The notes under the pieces: model-generated | Databases searched by the model: none | Told to the model about the DNA's origin: nothing | The model's input: only the letters and a program-made list of their open reading frames with translations | Position numbers and translations under genes: made by a program | Shown: positions 22,776 to 34,117 of the stretch, one piece after another | How positions within the stretch are numbered: position 1 is the stretch's first letter | Layout of the letters: each line of letters starts with the position of its first letter | Source: Uloborus plumipes | Lineage: Eukaryota; Arthropoda; Arachnida; Araneae; Uloboridae | DNA length: 64,000 bases | NCBI GenBank assembly: GCA_038373865.1 | Contig: JAXGGA010000471.1 | Location: 110,001-174,000, forward strand | Direction of reading: 5' to 3'

Positions 22776-23814
22776 TTATATTATAAAATGAAAAAAATAT
22801 TTTTTTTTCTTGTAAGGGTGGCTCGTTGCTTATCAGTCGCATCGCAGGTCCGCATAAAAGAATACACTGTTCCGGCTGACTCTTCTGCAAAGTGACCCAT
22901 TTTTTCCAAATACTATAAATTATCACTTTCACAAAAAGCCCCCCCCCCCCCACTTGTTTTTCAGTTTTCAACGGTTTCCGAGCCAATATTTTGATTTTCA
23001 GATTAAAGGAGCTTGACATTAACCGTTAACACTCTTATAGATAGATAGAGAGGTGCAAAGTTGAAAATCATGAACATGTATAGCAAACTGAGAGACTTAG
23101 ATAAAAATGTGTATACCTGCACCCCCTTCACCCCCTCCCCAAAAAAACTTTTAAAATCTGGAAATACGTTTTTTTTTTTTTTTTTTTCTTTGTAAAATGA
23201 CTCTGAATTGGGGGGGGGGGGGGCGCTCTCTGGAAAGAGGGGGTGGAGGGGGAAACTGAGGTCATATTTGGAAATAGGGGGTCATTTGACATAAGAATCA
23301 GCCACAATTTGTGTTTTTTTGGCTGAAAACCTGCTTTAAAACTCGAGTGCAAAGTGCGATTTTTAGAGCATTATTTTATTTTTTTTTAAAAATTTTACAG
23401 CGTGAAATTTTTTTCTGACCCAGGAACCATAGGAGCGGATCCTATACTCTGGTTCTGCACCGAAAAAAATGTTTTAAAGGTCTTTTTAAAGAAACTAGAA
23501 TAAAAAGATCGTTTTTGGTGATTTTTCAAATATTTTGGGGGGCTACGCCCCCCATCAAATTCCCCGATTTTTTCTCGGTGCTCATGATTTTAAACTTTGA
23601 GTCTCTCTTGACCTCCAAAAAAATTTAGGGGTGAATATAAGGCTCCTTTCCCCTCCAAAAAAAATATAATAGCTCTGAAACTAAGGAAAAATGAAAAAAA
23701 AGGGGGGGCGTTTTAAAAAAAATTGGTACGTGATGGGGGAAAACGGAGGTCATATTCGGATTCAGGGGGTCATTTTACATAAGAATCAGCCTTCAAAATG
23801 CCAGAAGCATTTTC

Positions 23815-23818
<4 letters not shown>

Positions 23819-23868
<50 letters not shown>
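23819..23868. repeat. Homopolymer T run of about 50 bases
   Basis: It corresponds to the short A-run near 20400 in the other arm of the inverted-repeat element, so it has expanded on one arm only. The lysine-rich open frame on the minus strand here is an artefact of this run. Confidence 0.9.
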
Positions 23869-23870
<2 letters not shown>

Positions 23871-24192
23871 CGCACAGTGTAATGCATTACAACGGTTCAG
23901 TACATTGAAAATGTATGACATTAAGCGGGATATTGCATTAACCGATATTCTAATAAGCGGGCTCGACTGTATGTCATTGTGTACTGTAAAATTCGATGAC
24001 ATGAGGACATCCTTAGGAATATCACACAGGACTTCCCAATAAGAAATTTTATTATTGTCCTCCGGAAGTCCTGAAGTGAACTGCAACATTTCAGGACGTA
24101 CGAAGGACTTTATTTTCTGATATCCTGCGGTCTTCCGTCTTAGGACGCCCGGAAAATGAGTCAAATCAGTCGATCATAGGACTAAAGCAGGA

Positions 24193-24340
24193 ATTCAAGT
24201 GGGACGATCGCACAATCGCTACTAGATGCGATTCTATCGTAATTCGACAACCAGTAGCGATTGAAATTTTGATCAATGGGGTCTATTCATGTGACGTCAT
24301 ACGCATGGATCACGTGATCACAATTTGCCGCGAACCTGCT
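24193..24340 (+). repeat. Terminal segment of a GCGATT-rich dispersed repeat
   Basis: CAAGTGGGACGATCGC, AGATGCGATTCTA and CAGTAGCGATTG also occur at 37793-37915, and the inverse orientation (GCGATTGCAATGG...CACTTG) at 35395-35452. It ends near a GGATCACGTGATC palindrome that is also found near 35358. Confidence 0.5.
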
Positions 24341-25342
24341 GTTTACATACTGAATGGCTGCCGCGCGCGATGTCACTACGAGAGAAATACAGAAAACGTG
24401 CACTTTCAGCCTAAAATTTGCAATCATTTCCATCATTTTTTCAACTAACGAAAGCATAATCCACAGAATGTTAAATTATATTTCTCTTTCTTTGTCTACT
24501 TTTTTAGCGGTGCTCATAATTTATTTTTAAGCTAACCATATAAACACCTTCGTTAGCTCTATATGTAGCGATAGTACAGATGATACAATTTAATTTTTCA
24601 CACCACAATAAAGTAGATGAAGGGTATAATCGGGGCCGTCGTGATTCTCTCCTCTACTCTACTATCTTTCTCCCCGGGCCTAACACTGTGAGATTGGGGG
24701 AGCTCGTGACGTCATTCATTGAGTCGAAAGATTGGAGCGTCTTACAAGACAAATCGGACATTCGCATTGTTGATGGGTGCTTGTAAAATTTTTTTTTCTT
24801 GATGTTATTCATCAGGGACGTATCAAAATGGGTGCGGAAGGGACTAGTGTCCCGGGGGCCAGATTATACGGACGCTACACTAACGAACTATTGAACAAAT
24901 TTGTATTTTTCTAAAGAAAAAAGTGGGGAATTAAGTCAACTTCTGTGAAGTAAAAAGAAAAAAGACTAACCAAATGCAGAAATAAAGATGGGTGGGAAGA
25001 ATGGACACGTAAAGGAAAAGGGGGAAGGGGCGTAGTAAATGGTGGGAATGTATTTTGGCCAATACTTGCTGTATATCTTACCTAATCATCCCACTAGAAG
25101 AAGGATTCTGCGAACAAAGCCCCTTGAAAGCAGCATTAAAAAGCGATGCATTTACTTAAATAGCGTCTTCCTGCCATAAAACCATTATAAAATTTTAAAA
25201 TGATGTCTTCTTCAGCTTTCAATGAGGAGAGTGACGGATTATCTCTCCTGCTGGGTTAAAAAAATATTGTTAGGGCTTTCAAGGCAAAGTCCCAATTTTT
25301 CACTATCCTTAGCTTATCACAATGCAACAAATTCATTCCCAC

Positions 25343-25733
25343 CATAGGCGGCTCATCCAGGGTGACAAGGGGGCGATTGCCCCCTCACTTTTCGCGGTTA
25401 AAAAGTATTGATCGAGTGAAAAAAATTTTTACATAGTAGATAGATTAATTTCACCAAAATAAAGCGGAAAATTCCAAAAGTAGGACTTGTTTCATGTTAT
25501 TTCGTAAGACTGGATGAAAATCAACCTCCCTGGTTGATTTTTGAGGCCATATTCTGCAATTTTTAGAAGTCAATTAATCAGCAATGAGAAAATCCAATAT
25601 TATAGCCAAATTATAACATAAAAAAACCTTTCAAAGGTGCTGCATCCTAACTCCCCCCTCCCCACACATTTTTCGATCCTCTCTCCCGTATTTTTCTTGA
25701 CCCCCCACTTTTTTGGTTCACCAGCCGCCTATG
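25343..25733. mobile_element. hAT-type MITE with perfect 8-bp target duplication
   Basis: Terminal repeats CATAGGCGGCT (25343) and AGCCGCCTATG (ending 25733) are perfect inverted copies of 11 bp. ATTCCCAC flanks both sides exactly (25335-25342 and 25734-25741). An 8-bp duplication with CA..TG ends fits the hAT superfamily. The 391-bp body has no transposase. The intact duplication implies recent insertion. Confidence 0.85.
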
Positions 25734-25935
25734 ATTCCCACATAATTCTGCTCTATGTGCAGTAATAATTTTTTTTAAATAATGTGTGGTGGGTTTCTTT
25801 CGTCCATTATTTTCATATCTCCTCTGTTTCAAGTCGCAAAAAGCTTAATATAGATCTTTACTATGAAAATATGTCATAACAGTAAGATATTAAATTAATT
25901 AAGGGTTTATTTCTTTCTCATTTATTTATTTGATA

Positions 25936-26329
25936 CTAGCTTATTACACGGCGTTGCCCGGTATTGCATTATGTTTAACTTATTTCATACTAAAATGAAA
26001 TAGTGAGCTTTAAAGTGATAATTCATTGTTAATCGTAATCTTTGTTGGAAAATACTCATATATTAAATGCGTTAAAGTTTATCAATTTGTGTGCTTAAAG
26101 GCTGATCTCTATTACTCTAAAAACTCAAAATTGAAAGAAATGGCCTTTTTTAGACAAAAAATTTGAATTATGAGCTTTTTCGGATTTTTAAAAAATTTCA
26201 AAACCTTGCCTGTGTGAATTCTAGTGCATCAAAGAACCTCTGTGCCAAGTTAGGTGAAAATCCGACGAAAACTGTGGATTTGTATAAGGAACAAACATAC
26301 AAAAATACATCCATTTTAATGTATGTAGA
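25936..26329 (-). mobile_element. Short non-autonomous Helitron, minus strand
   Basis: On the minus strand it begins TCTACATACATTAAAATGG at 26329 after an A, and ends CTAG at 25936 before a T. A CGGGCAACGCCG hairpin lies close to the 3' end. It is related to the Helitrons at 12536-14448 and 21312-22775 through the shared GGCAACGCC hairpin or the TCTAYATA start. Length is 394 bp; non-coding. Confidence 0.65.
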
Positions 26330-26770
26330 TTTGTTTGAAAAAATCTTATGCCTAAAAATTTTACTTCGGATTGGGTAGGTGTCAATAATATTTTTTAAGT
26401 TTTCAAAAAAAGAAAAAAAAAAAAAGAACATGATTTGGAAAGCGCGAAACTTGCAAACTTTACATTTTAAGTATTTTTACTTATTATTCTTATTTTTCAA
26501 TGTGATAATTATTATACATTCCACATTGATTCGGCTAATATGTAAGCCAGCAAAAAATATGCAAAAAAATATACATGTTTTAACATGTGTATTGTACAAT
26601 AAATTCCCATTTTTAAGCGAAAGGTTGGGCGAAAGCGTGCTTTCGATCTAACGCGGAGCGCGGAGGAAGGACTCAATGTGTGACGTCACTAAAGCCAGTG
26701 TGCGGCCCGGGGAAAGAAATAGTGTACTATGATTCGCGACGGCCCCGGTATAATTTAAAGGTGAAGTACG

Positions 26771-27999
26771 AGTGAACATTTGATTAAGCTTGAAACAATG
26801 ACTGAAATCATCGTTATCGTCATATATTATGTATGATTGTTTACCCTAATACAATGTTGAACCGTTTAAACGTTTTTTATTGAAAAAAAAAAAAAAAACG
26901 TGTTGCAGGTACACGTTAATATACATTGGACTCTGTTGAGACCAATTTAGCGAACTTATTGAAAACATACAAAAAAGGAGCTTCACTGTATATTTAAATC
27001 CAATACTTGATATTTCTCTTAATCAAAAATTTGAAATTGTGTAACATGAGATCTGCATTTAACATTCTATTCAAATAATAATTTCAGTGTACTTGTTTTG
27101 ATGAACATGATTCATTTTTTATTTACTTCAAGCTAAATGAAATTTTGTCAGTTTTTTTTCTTTCTCGAATTCTATTCCTTGTACCCAGAAGCAGAAATTT
27201 TCTAGCTAGTCTGCGACACCGATTCGGACAGTTGGAAATAATCTGCAGCATTTTTATTAGTTTACTCGGTTTTTTAAAATTCAAATTGAGGAGTATTTGA
27301 GAACTTTTTAACACATTCGCTACCGATAAGTTGTCCCTTTGCAAAATCTCCCAGAAAACACCAGTTAAACTATACTGATTGAAGTGAAGAAACATAACAT
27401 TTTTAATATCATGAGCTTTTAAGGAGTTGGAAATCTTTTTAACCAACCATAAATATTTAAAAATTGATTTAGAAAATTCTGTTGATTACTTACATACCAC
27501 ACCAAATTGTCTTCACTGAATTGCAAATATAGTCATGTTCGATATAACGACCCTCTCCCTCCCATAGAAAAAGGTCTTTATAACGAAGAGTAGTCGCTAG
27601 AGTAGATTAATAGTGTATTGTATGAGAATAAAGCAGGGGCCTTTCCCACTGCTGCTTACAAGAGGATGGTAATGTAAAATGTATAATGAAAGTACAAAAC
27701 ATGGGTTAATTTTGTTTGTTTTGACAATGAACAGCATCACCATTTGGCTGACCAAAGATATTTATTTTCTCTCAATTTTCGTTGAGCTGTATTTGATTTT
27801 CCTTCCCCTTCTTTTGAAAATTATCTGCAGATCGCTGAAAAATCTGCGACGTACGTCTCGTGTCTCGCAATTTCTGCTACTGGGTCCTTATACATATTCA
27901 CAAACAATGACTACAGTGAATTATAAAAGAAAAATTTCTTACAATTTGTGCATTGGCTTTCACAGCATTCTAATTTTCAAATACGTTCACTTATTTCAG
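26771..27999. other. No gene seen
   Basis: AT-rich sequence with an A-run near 26885. GTTCGATATAACGACC near 27537 resembles a decayed transposon end. Short open frames here show no family signature. Confidence 0.4.
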
Positions 28000-28564
28000 C
28001 GGTGTAGGAACTTAGTGAAAACAGGGGGAGCTCGGTGCAGTACCAGAGATTGACGCTTTCTTGGGGTGAGGGTGGGGTGCTAAGATACACTTTGTCACCC
28101 TTCACACCAATGACAAACAATAAGCGCCGACAAACAATAAGCACGCTTTTACATTATCAGGTTTTTGATGTAATATTTGTTCAGAAGTAGGAAGTCTAAA
28201 ACTTTTATCCATGTGAAATTTCCAAATTTTAACTTTTAAAAATGACTTTTGACAATTTTTGATGACTTTCGAGTTTAGAAATTTTTTGAAATACAAGTCT
28301 TAAAAGCGAATTTAGGCTATCTTTGGTTACATTAGAGGCATGATACATTCTTGATGATGTTGCGAACAAGAGCCACCCTGTTTCCCCCATTTCTATGCTA
28401 CTTATTGTTTGAGTTTCCTAGAAAAAAAGATCATATTTTTGAAATTGGGTTTGTGGCAAAAAATGTACTACAAAAGGTTGTAGTAAGAGAATTTTTCGGG
28501 GGGAGCTGAACAGGTCTGAAATATTCCAAGGGGAGCCCGAGCTCCCTTGGTTCCTACGCCCCTG
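28000..28564. mobile_element. MITE with GTAGGAAC ends
   Basis: The left end GGTGTAGGAACTTAG with GGGGGAGCTCGG has an inverted counterpart at the right end (GAGCTCCCTTGGTTCCTACG). Imperfect terminal repeats of about 40 bp; non-coding. Confidence 0.5.
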
Positions 28565-28682
28565 ACTTAATTCTCAAAGAAAACGCTTTTTACTTGCCTA
28601 AACTACCATAATTCAAAAGTTTGCAGTATTATTAGGAAGAAAACTATAAAGCAGGAAAATACATGATTGACCATATCATTTT

Positions 28683-28859
28683 AGTGGCATAGCAAGACAG
28701 TTTTCTATGGGTGGGGGGGGGGGGGGTCACACATTGGAAAATTTTCGACATAAATGGTCGAAAGCACGATTTTAGGCCCTCAAATGTGTTTTCATATGTA
28801 TAATTTTCTTGCTTCATTGGCAGGGTTATGACCCCCCCCCCTTCCCTAGCTACGCCATC
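28683..28859. mobile_element. MITE with GGCRTAGC ends and a G/C-run pair
   Basis: AGTGGCATAGCAAGACAG at the left pairs with CCCTAGCTACGCCATC at the right. A G-run follows the left end and a C-run precedes the right end. About 177 bp; non-coding. Confidence 0.55.
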
Positions 28860-28972
28860 ACATCATTTGTTCAGATACAGCAGAAAGTGATGCTACAGAA
28901 CCTGTCACTTTATCGAAGGAACAATATGTAAAGAATGTACAGTTGAACCTCCATATATCAAACTTCCACATA

Positions 28973-29141
28973 CTGTAAAATCCTGAAAATACTCCCCCCC
29001 CCCTATTTTCAAAACTAAACTGATAAATTTCAGGGGGGGGGGGTTATAATCGAGATTTTTTATACAGTATATTCAGGATAAGAGAAATTTCACTTTTTTC
29101 CAAAAAAGGGGAGGGGGGGGGTTACTTTCAGGATTTTACGG
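28973..29141. mobile_element. TA-flanked palindromic MITE
   Basis: CTGTAAAATCCTGAAAATA and its inverted copy TACTTTCAGGATTTTACGG form the ends, each flanked by TA. C-runs and G-runs follow inward. It interrupts sequence reading CATATATC...CTATATATCG on either side. About 170 bp. Confidence 0.7.
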
Positions 29142-30189
29142 TATTGAAATTTTCTATATATCGAACAGAAATCAAATCTCTATATTTATTACATCGAAAA
29201 GCAATTCCCATGTATAAAAAAAATCTCCATATATAGAAATTATTTTTTTGACATAATGGGTCCTTTTATTTGGCAATAAAACGTTCGCTTCACAAAAGTT
29301 AAAAGCCAGGATTAAAAGAAAGCTCAGTGATTGTCACTGAATTCCGCAAGTGAGTTGGTGCTCAGGGGAGCACTAACAAATGGGGAAACTTATGAATCGT
29401 AGAACGAAGCAATCAAGTCATTTTCAATTTTATGTTGGAACTTGTACTGTAAATTCAAATTTCTGACTATTCCTCCATTTTTCTGCAAAAAACATGATTA
29501 CCCAAGTAGCACAAAGATATAGAACGACGTGGGACCAACATATTTCGACGTTTGAATCTCGTTTGAATAAAGGATAAGGTTTTGGAAACATAGAATTACG
29601 TCGAAATATGTTGTTTCACCGACTTTATTAAAAAAGTCATTTTAACAACTTATTTTGACATTAAAAATTGAATAATCATTATTTAAAGCTTTTTTACATC
29701 GATATTCTTACTTATATTTTAATTAGAAGAAAATTAGTGAAATAGCAAACGTCGAACAACGTTTTTTAATGTTGGGAAAAAAATATTGAGACACTGACGT
29801 ACTTTGACGTCGATCTATATTAAATCTTAACATAGAACTATGTTATAGCTTCTTTTTATTTCAACATTGTTTGAATTTTCATAAATTTAACTATTTTAGC
29901 TGTTTTAAATCAGAAGGGAAATTAAAACTGTTTTTATTTTTCATTAGTAATATATTTATTGACACATGAGGGAAATAATCTCTAAAATTTTAAACATCGA
30001 AAACATACACACAATCTAAAAACTATATACTTCGATGCACTTCTGCATGACTTTAAAATATAGGAAAATATGTGAAAGAGTTTTATATCGACCTCCTTTC
30101 AAAAAATCATCACATTTTATGTTTTAACGCTTTAAATTAGTCAAGTCTCATTTGATCTTATCTGGTTGCTTTATCTGTTACTAAATAAG

Positions 30190-31420
30190 TCTGCCAGACG
30201 ATTTTTTTTTTTTTAGTTTTAGCCTACTCATTGTCTTATAAACAAATAACTGTATCAAAATATATATTTTTCTTTCGACATTATTTCTAATTTCATTTCG
30301 TTTAATACTTTAGCTGTTTCGAACTAAACATGCTTTTCTACACATTACAAAAAAAAAATCTAAACATAGATATATAAATAAAACTTCTAAAACTGCAATC
30401 ATCAAAATAATTCAAAATCGTTATTGTTTGACAATCTTCTGCATGATTTTAAAGTATATCGAAAAAAAATAAGTTCCTCATTCAAAAAGTCTTTTTTTTA
30501 AAGTTTTTTTATTTCTTTATTTTTTGTTTTATTTATTTATTTATTTTCATTTTATTTATTTATTTTTTTAGTTATTTTTCGTTTTTCGTGTTTATTTATT
30601 TATTTATTTATTTATTTATTTTATTTATTTATTTTTATTTTATTTTTTATTTTATTTTTATTTTTTTGACGTTTTAAATCAATCAGGCTTGATTTGATTC
30701 ATTCGTTGTTTCATCTGCTACTCAAATAAATCTGACAGACGATTTTTTTTTTTAGTTTATCATAATCATTGTCTTTTAAACATAGAACTATATCAAAATA
30801 TATATTTTTTCGACATTATTTATAATTTCATTTTGTTTAATACTGTAGCTGTTTTAAATCAAACATCTAGTAAAATGTTCTTTTCAACACATTACAAAAA
30901 AAATAACTGAATGAATAAATAAATGAAAAAAACCTCTAAAACTCCAATTAATAAAAATAATTCAAAAACGACATTGTTTTACGTCCTTCTGCGTGACTTT
31001 AAAACATAGAAATATATCGAATAAAGTTTTATATCAACCTCATTCGAAAATTCTTTTTTATTTCTTTCTTTCCATCTTTATTTATTTTATTTATTTATTT
31101 ATATATTTATTTATTTATATATTTATTTAGTTATTTTATTTATTTATTTTTTTAATTTATTATATTTATTTTTTTTTTAATTGTTATTATTTTTTTTTTT
31201 TTTACTTTTAAATTAATCAGGTTGCATTTGATCCATTCGTTGTTTTATCTGCTACTCAAATAAATTTTCCAGACGAATTTTTTTTAGTTACCCTAATCAT
31301 TGTCTTTTAAACATAGAACTATGTCAAAATATATTTTTGTTTCGACATTATTTATAATTTCATTTCGTTTAATATTGAAGCTGTTTTAAATCAAACATCT
31401 AGTAAAATGTACTTATCAAC
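30190..31420 (+). repeat. About 535-bp direct repeats, two to three copies
   Basis: The marker CAGACGA followed by a T-run, TCATTGTCTT, CGACATTATTTMTAATTTC and AAATCAAACATCTAG recurs at 30196, 30736 and 31268, spaced 540 and 532 bp. ATTT/TTTA low-complexity stretches at 30500-30660 and 31075-31150 occupy part of each unit. Confidence 0.75.
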
Positions 31421-31569
31421 ACATATAATCGAGTGAGATTGTAATTTTTTGTCATTAATTTTTTTAATAACCTTTATTTTTAATTGACATTTAGAATGAG
31501 CTTTCAATATTAATCCTGGGCTAGTATTTGTCTGCATATAAACATTAAAAACACATGTGAGGATAAGGA

Positions 31570-32035
31570 TCTATGGGCGAGCGGTTCTATCGGTCAACAT
31601 AACAACTGTCACCCGCAGATCCTTTTTTGGTGAGTTCGATTCCAACACACAGAAAAAATATTATTTCCTCGAAAAATATTATTTTCCAAACAAATGAATT
31701 TTCAATAATGATTTAGAGGAATCATTATCATCACTAGATGGCGCCACTATTTCTCCATACCTTTACAAGCACCTTAGTAAATGAATCATTTCCATTACTG
31801 ACCCTTTTCCCCGATAGATAGCACCACTATTTCCCCCCCCCCACAACCACCATAAAATTAATTTTTCACTTTTACGCCCTTAGTCTTTCATAGATGGCGC
31901 TTTCTGCAAAAACATTTCCTTTTAAAGTGTTATTTTTCTCCCTCGATAAGAACAGGTAAGCGTCTCGTGGTTAGCATGTCCGGCTGGAGTCACAAGGGAC
32001 CCGCGTTCGAATCCTGCGGAATGAAAATTTCAAAT
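31570..32035 (+). other. tRNA-related (SINE-like) promoter motifs, two clusters
   Basis: At 31574 GGGCGAGCGGTT resembles a pol III A box and GAGTTCGATTCC at about 31631 a B box. At 31957 CTCGTGGTTAGCATG and at about 32008 GCGTTCGAATCC form a second A/B pair. Neither folds into a proper tRNA cloverleaf, since the anticodon loop would be too long. They are more likely tRNA-derived SINE heads than functional tRNAs. Short TAGATGGCGC motifs repeat between them. Confidence 0.35.
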
Positions 32036-32187
32036 TCAAAGTAATTAAGCAATCAATAATTAAATTAAGTAATTAAATAAATTAATTAAATAATTAAAAT
32101 CAAGATGGCGGCGATCATGGATCCAAAATGGCGGATCAAAAATGACGTCACGGTTAAAACCCGTCAGTGGGTGAAAAGAGTAAATTT

Positions 32188-32475
32188 TTTACATAGATCG
32201 ACATTGGAAAACAATCTAGATCTATATTCAGGACCTATATAGAACCATATATCAGAAATGTTACGTTTTCCGGAAGATCGACATCGGAAAACAATCTAGT
32301 TCTATATTCAAAACTTATATAGAACTACGTTCGAAAAGAGTAATTTTTTTACATAAATCGACATCGGAAAACAATCCAGATCTATATTCAGAGACTATAT
32401 AGAACCATATATCAGAAATGTTACGTTTTCCGGAAGATCGACATCGGAAAACAATCTAGTTCTATATTTTTTTTT
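32188..32475 (+). repeat. 81-bp tandem repeat, about four units
   Basis: ATCGACATYGGAAAACAATC recurs at about 32194, 32276, 32357 and 32437 (spacing 80-82). Alternate units are more alike (AATCTAGATC against AATCTAGTTC), so the higher-order unit is about 162 bp. It ends at a T-run next to the element's right end. Confidence 0.85.
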
Positions 32476-32520
32476 TTTTGCACATTTTTCTACGTCGATC
32501 GGTATGATGTGCTACCTGGG

Positions 32521-33790
32521 TAGTATAATGTGTGACAGAATTTTATTCATATTTTAATATTATACAAAATAGGAACTGAACTTAATTTGTTTTGTTTGAA
32601 TAAAAGTTTTTAATTAATATTAACTGTATATTTAGATCTTGATAAAATTTGCAACTACTTGCAAACTCAATAATCTCTTAAATTTTCTGGAAAAAGAAGA
32701 ATTTAAAAAAAAACTGTACTCCTTCTAAGGCTTACATTGCAGATAACAGCAAAGGGTATAGTTGAAAACAAGTCGAGTACCACTATACAACCAATATGCG
32801 TTTTTTTTCTTATCAATCATATGTACACCTGTTTCAATGATATAAATTGGGAGAACCTTAACCTTTAGGAACCGGGCGGTGCACATGTTGCACCATAAGT
32901 CTTTTTTCTTTGGAGGACGGGGTTGAAAATTTCCCTCGAACCCTTTAGAGGCCGGTGGTTTTATTTTGGCAATGTTGCTCATCTGCAACTTCTTGAATAA
33001 ACGTTAATTCACTGATTTTACTTCAGTGTTGGGAAAAAAACCCAATTGTTATAAATCGGCCACTTCCCTTGAAGAACCACAGATTTCATATTTAGGTTAT
33101 GTAACAATCAGAGGCATTTTTTTTGTGTTTCGAGAAAATCATTTCCACCAAAAATAATAAATTTCATCTTCACAATTATCGAGGGGGGACTCCCCCCTCT
33201 TCCCCCGGTCGTGATGCTCATGAACAACTAAATGTGATGCGTTTTTTTGTTACGTTGCTATAAGGGGATCCGAGTAACATTTTTAGGTTCAAAAAGTGGG
33301 TTTGGGGATAAATGTGTTCGAAATATCTCCCCCCCCCTACACCTTTATCGACAACATACATTGCGAGTTTGTGCACATGATCACACAGGACCCATTAGTG
33401 AACTCATGACCAGTATGAAATAGTACAATACAGATATATTAAATATAGAACAGAATTTATAGCATAAAGAACGAAATTACAACCAGGGCAAGGATGAGAA
33501 TAACATCCGCCACCCCGTGGTAGTAAGGCTGTGTTGCTGTCAAACTGCACTACTGATACTTCTCGAAATATAAGGTACACAAATGCAGTTGTATGTAATA
33601 GTAAGTCACTTAGGGAGAAGGGGATCTGTAACCTACCTCCATGTATGCACCTGTACTGTAATTTGCATTGTGACATTTATGATACAGTTACCTTTGCATT
33701 TTGTTTTTTACTTTAAAACATGAATACATTGTAAAAAATATTTACTATAAACGCATGTTACTTTGGCCCAAACTTTTAAAAGGACAACGC
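32521..33790. other. No gene seen
   Basis: AT-rich intergenic sequence with a few C-runs (near 33190 and 33330). No supported feature. Confidence 0.4.
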
Positions 33791-34117
33791 TCTAAGCCAA
33801 GGTTTCCCAAACCGTCATAGGTGTACCATTGGTGGTACGTGACTTACTAGTTGCTGGTACACGAAAAGACTGACTTAAAAAATAACAAAAAAAGAAATAA
33901 GTGAACTTATAATTTCAGCGACTATATATCAAGAATAACGTTTCGGAGTATTTCAATGGAATAGTAATGATCATTCTATAAATCAATGTTTAACACTAGC
34001 CATAGTTTTTAAAAATCCCAAAATACTATCACTTATCCGAAATGATACATTTATCCATGATGTACTGTACAATCAAGTGGTACGCAAGCTTAAAAAAGTT
34101 GAGAAATGTTGCTCTGG
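33791..34117. mobile_element. Probable hAT-like MITE
   Basis: CCAAGGTTTCCCAAAC at the left and GTTGAGAAATGTTGCTCTG at the right are inverted relatives of the CAGNGTTTCYCAAAC ends common to animal hAT MITEs. GGTGGTACGTGAC and AAGTGGTACGCAAG are the matching inner segments. The target duplication is unclear. Confidence 0.45.

Larger units (their letters stand above)
20311..23969. mobile_element. TA-flanked inverted-repeat element with about 750-bp arms
   Basis: The left end CAGTAGAGCC(A)GCTTAAT and right end ATAAGCGGGCTCGACTG are inverted copies flanked by TA on both sides, as in Tc1/mariner/pogo elements. Long inverted arms follow (about 20311-21045 and 23195-23969), sharing in opposite orientation AAATGCTTCTGGCATTTTG, GGATCCGCTCCTATGG and GGGGGGCGTAGCCCCCC. 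Each arm itself holds two diverged direct units starting GATTCTTATGT. No transposase frame remains. The spacer contains a Helitron (21312-22775). Confidence 0.75.
24600..26770. repeat. Degraded inverted-repeat block
   Basis: GGTATAATCGGGGCCGTCG at about 24618 has an inverted partner CGACGGCCCCGGTATAAT at about 26738, and both sides carry a CCCGGGCC block and TGACGTCA further inward. A MITE with a perfect duplication (25343-25733) and a Helitron (25936-26329) lie between the arms. No coding sequence is convincing. Confidence 0.5.
29501..32520. mobile_element. 3-kb element with CCCARGTAGCACA terminal repeats and TA flanks
   Basis: The left end CCCAAGTAGCACA and right end TGTGCTACCTGGG are inverted copies with one mismatch. 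TA flanks both sides. The interior has no transposase. It consists of roughly 530-bp direct repeats, ATTT low-complexity stretches, tRNA-related motifs and an 81-bp tandem array, with GTCGA and TAGAAC motifs recurring in both orientations. It is a non-autonomous, composite element. Confidence 0.65.

Noticed and set aside
23793..24164. Minus-strand 123-codon frame with a lysine run
   Set aside because: The lysine stretch is the complement of the 50-T homopolymer; the rest has no family signal and lies across a transposon edge.
19936..24176. Single MITE split by the 20311-23969 element
   Set aside because: The left part has a CCCAGACAGCAC end and the right part has AGGAC motifs in the expected orientation, but no matching right terminus was found, so I do not call it as one element.
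26379..26651. Plus-strand 90-codon frame and the phenylalanine-rich frame opposite
   Set aside because: Driven by an A-run near 26405; no conserved motif.
27679..28053. 124-codon hydrophobic frame
   Set aside because: It runs into the GTAGGAAC-ended MITE at 28000 and has no family resemblance.
31950..32025. Functional tRNA gene
   Set aside because: A and B box-like motifs exist, but the anticodon arm and acceptor stem do not pair; kept only as a SINE-like signal.
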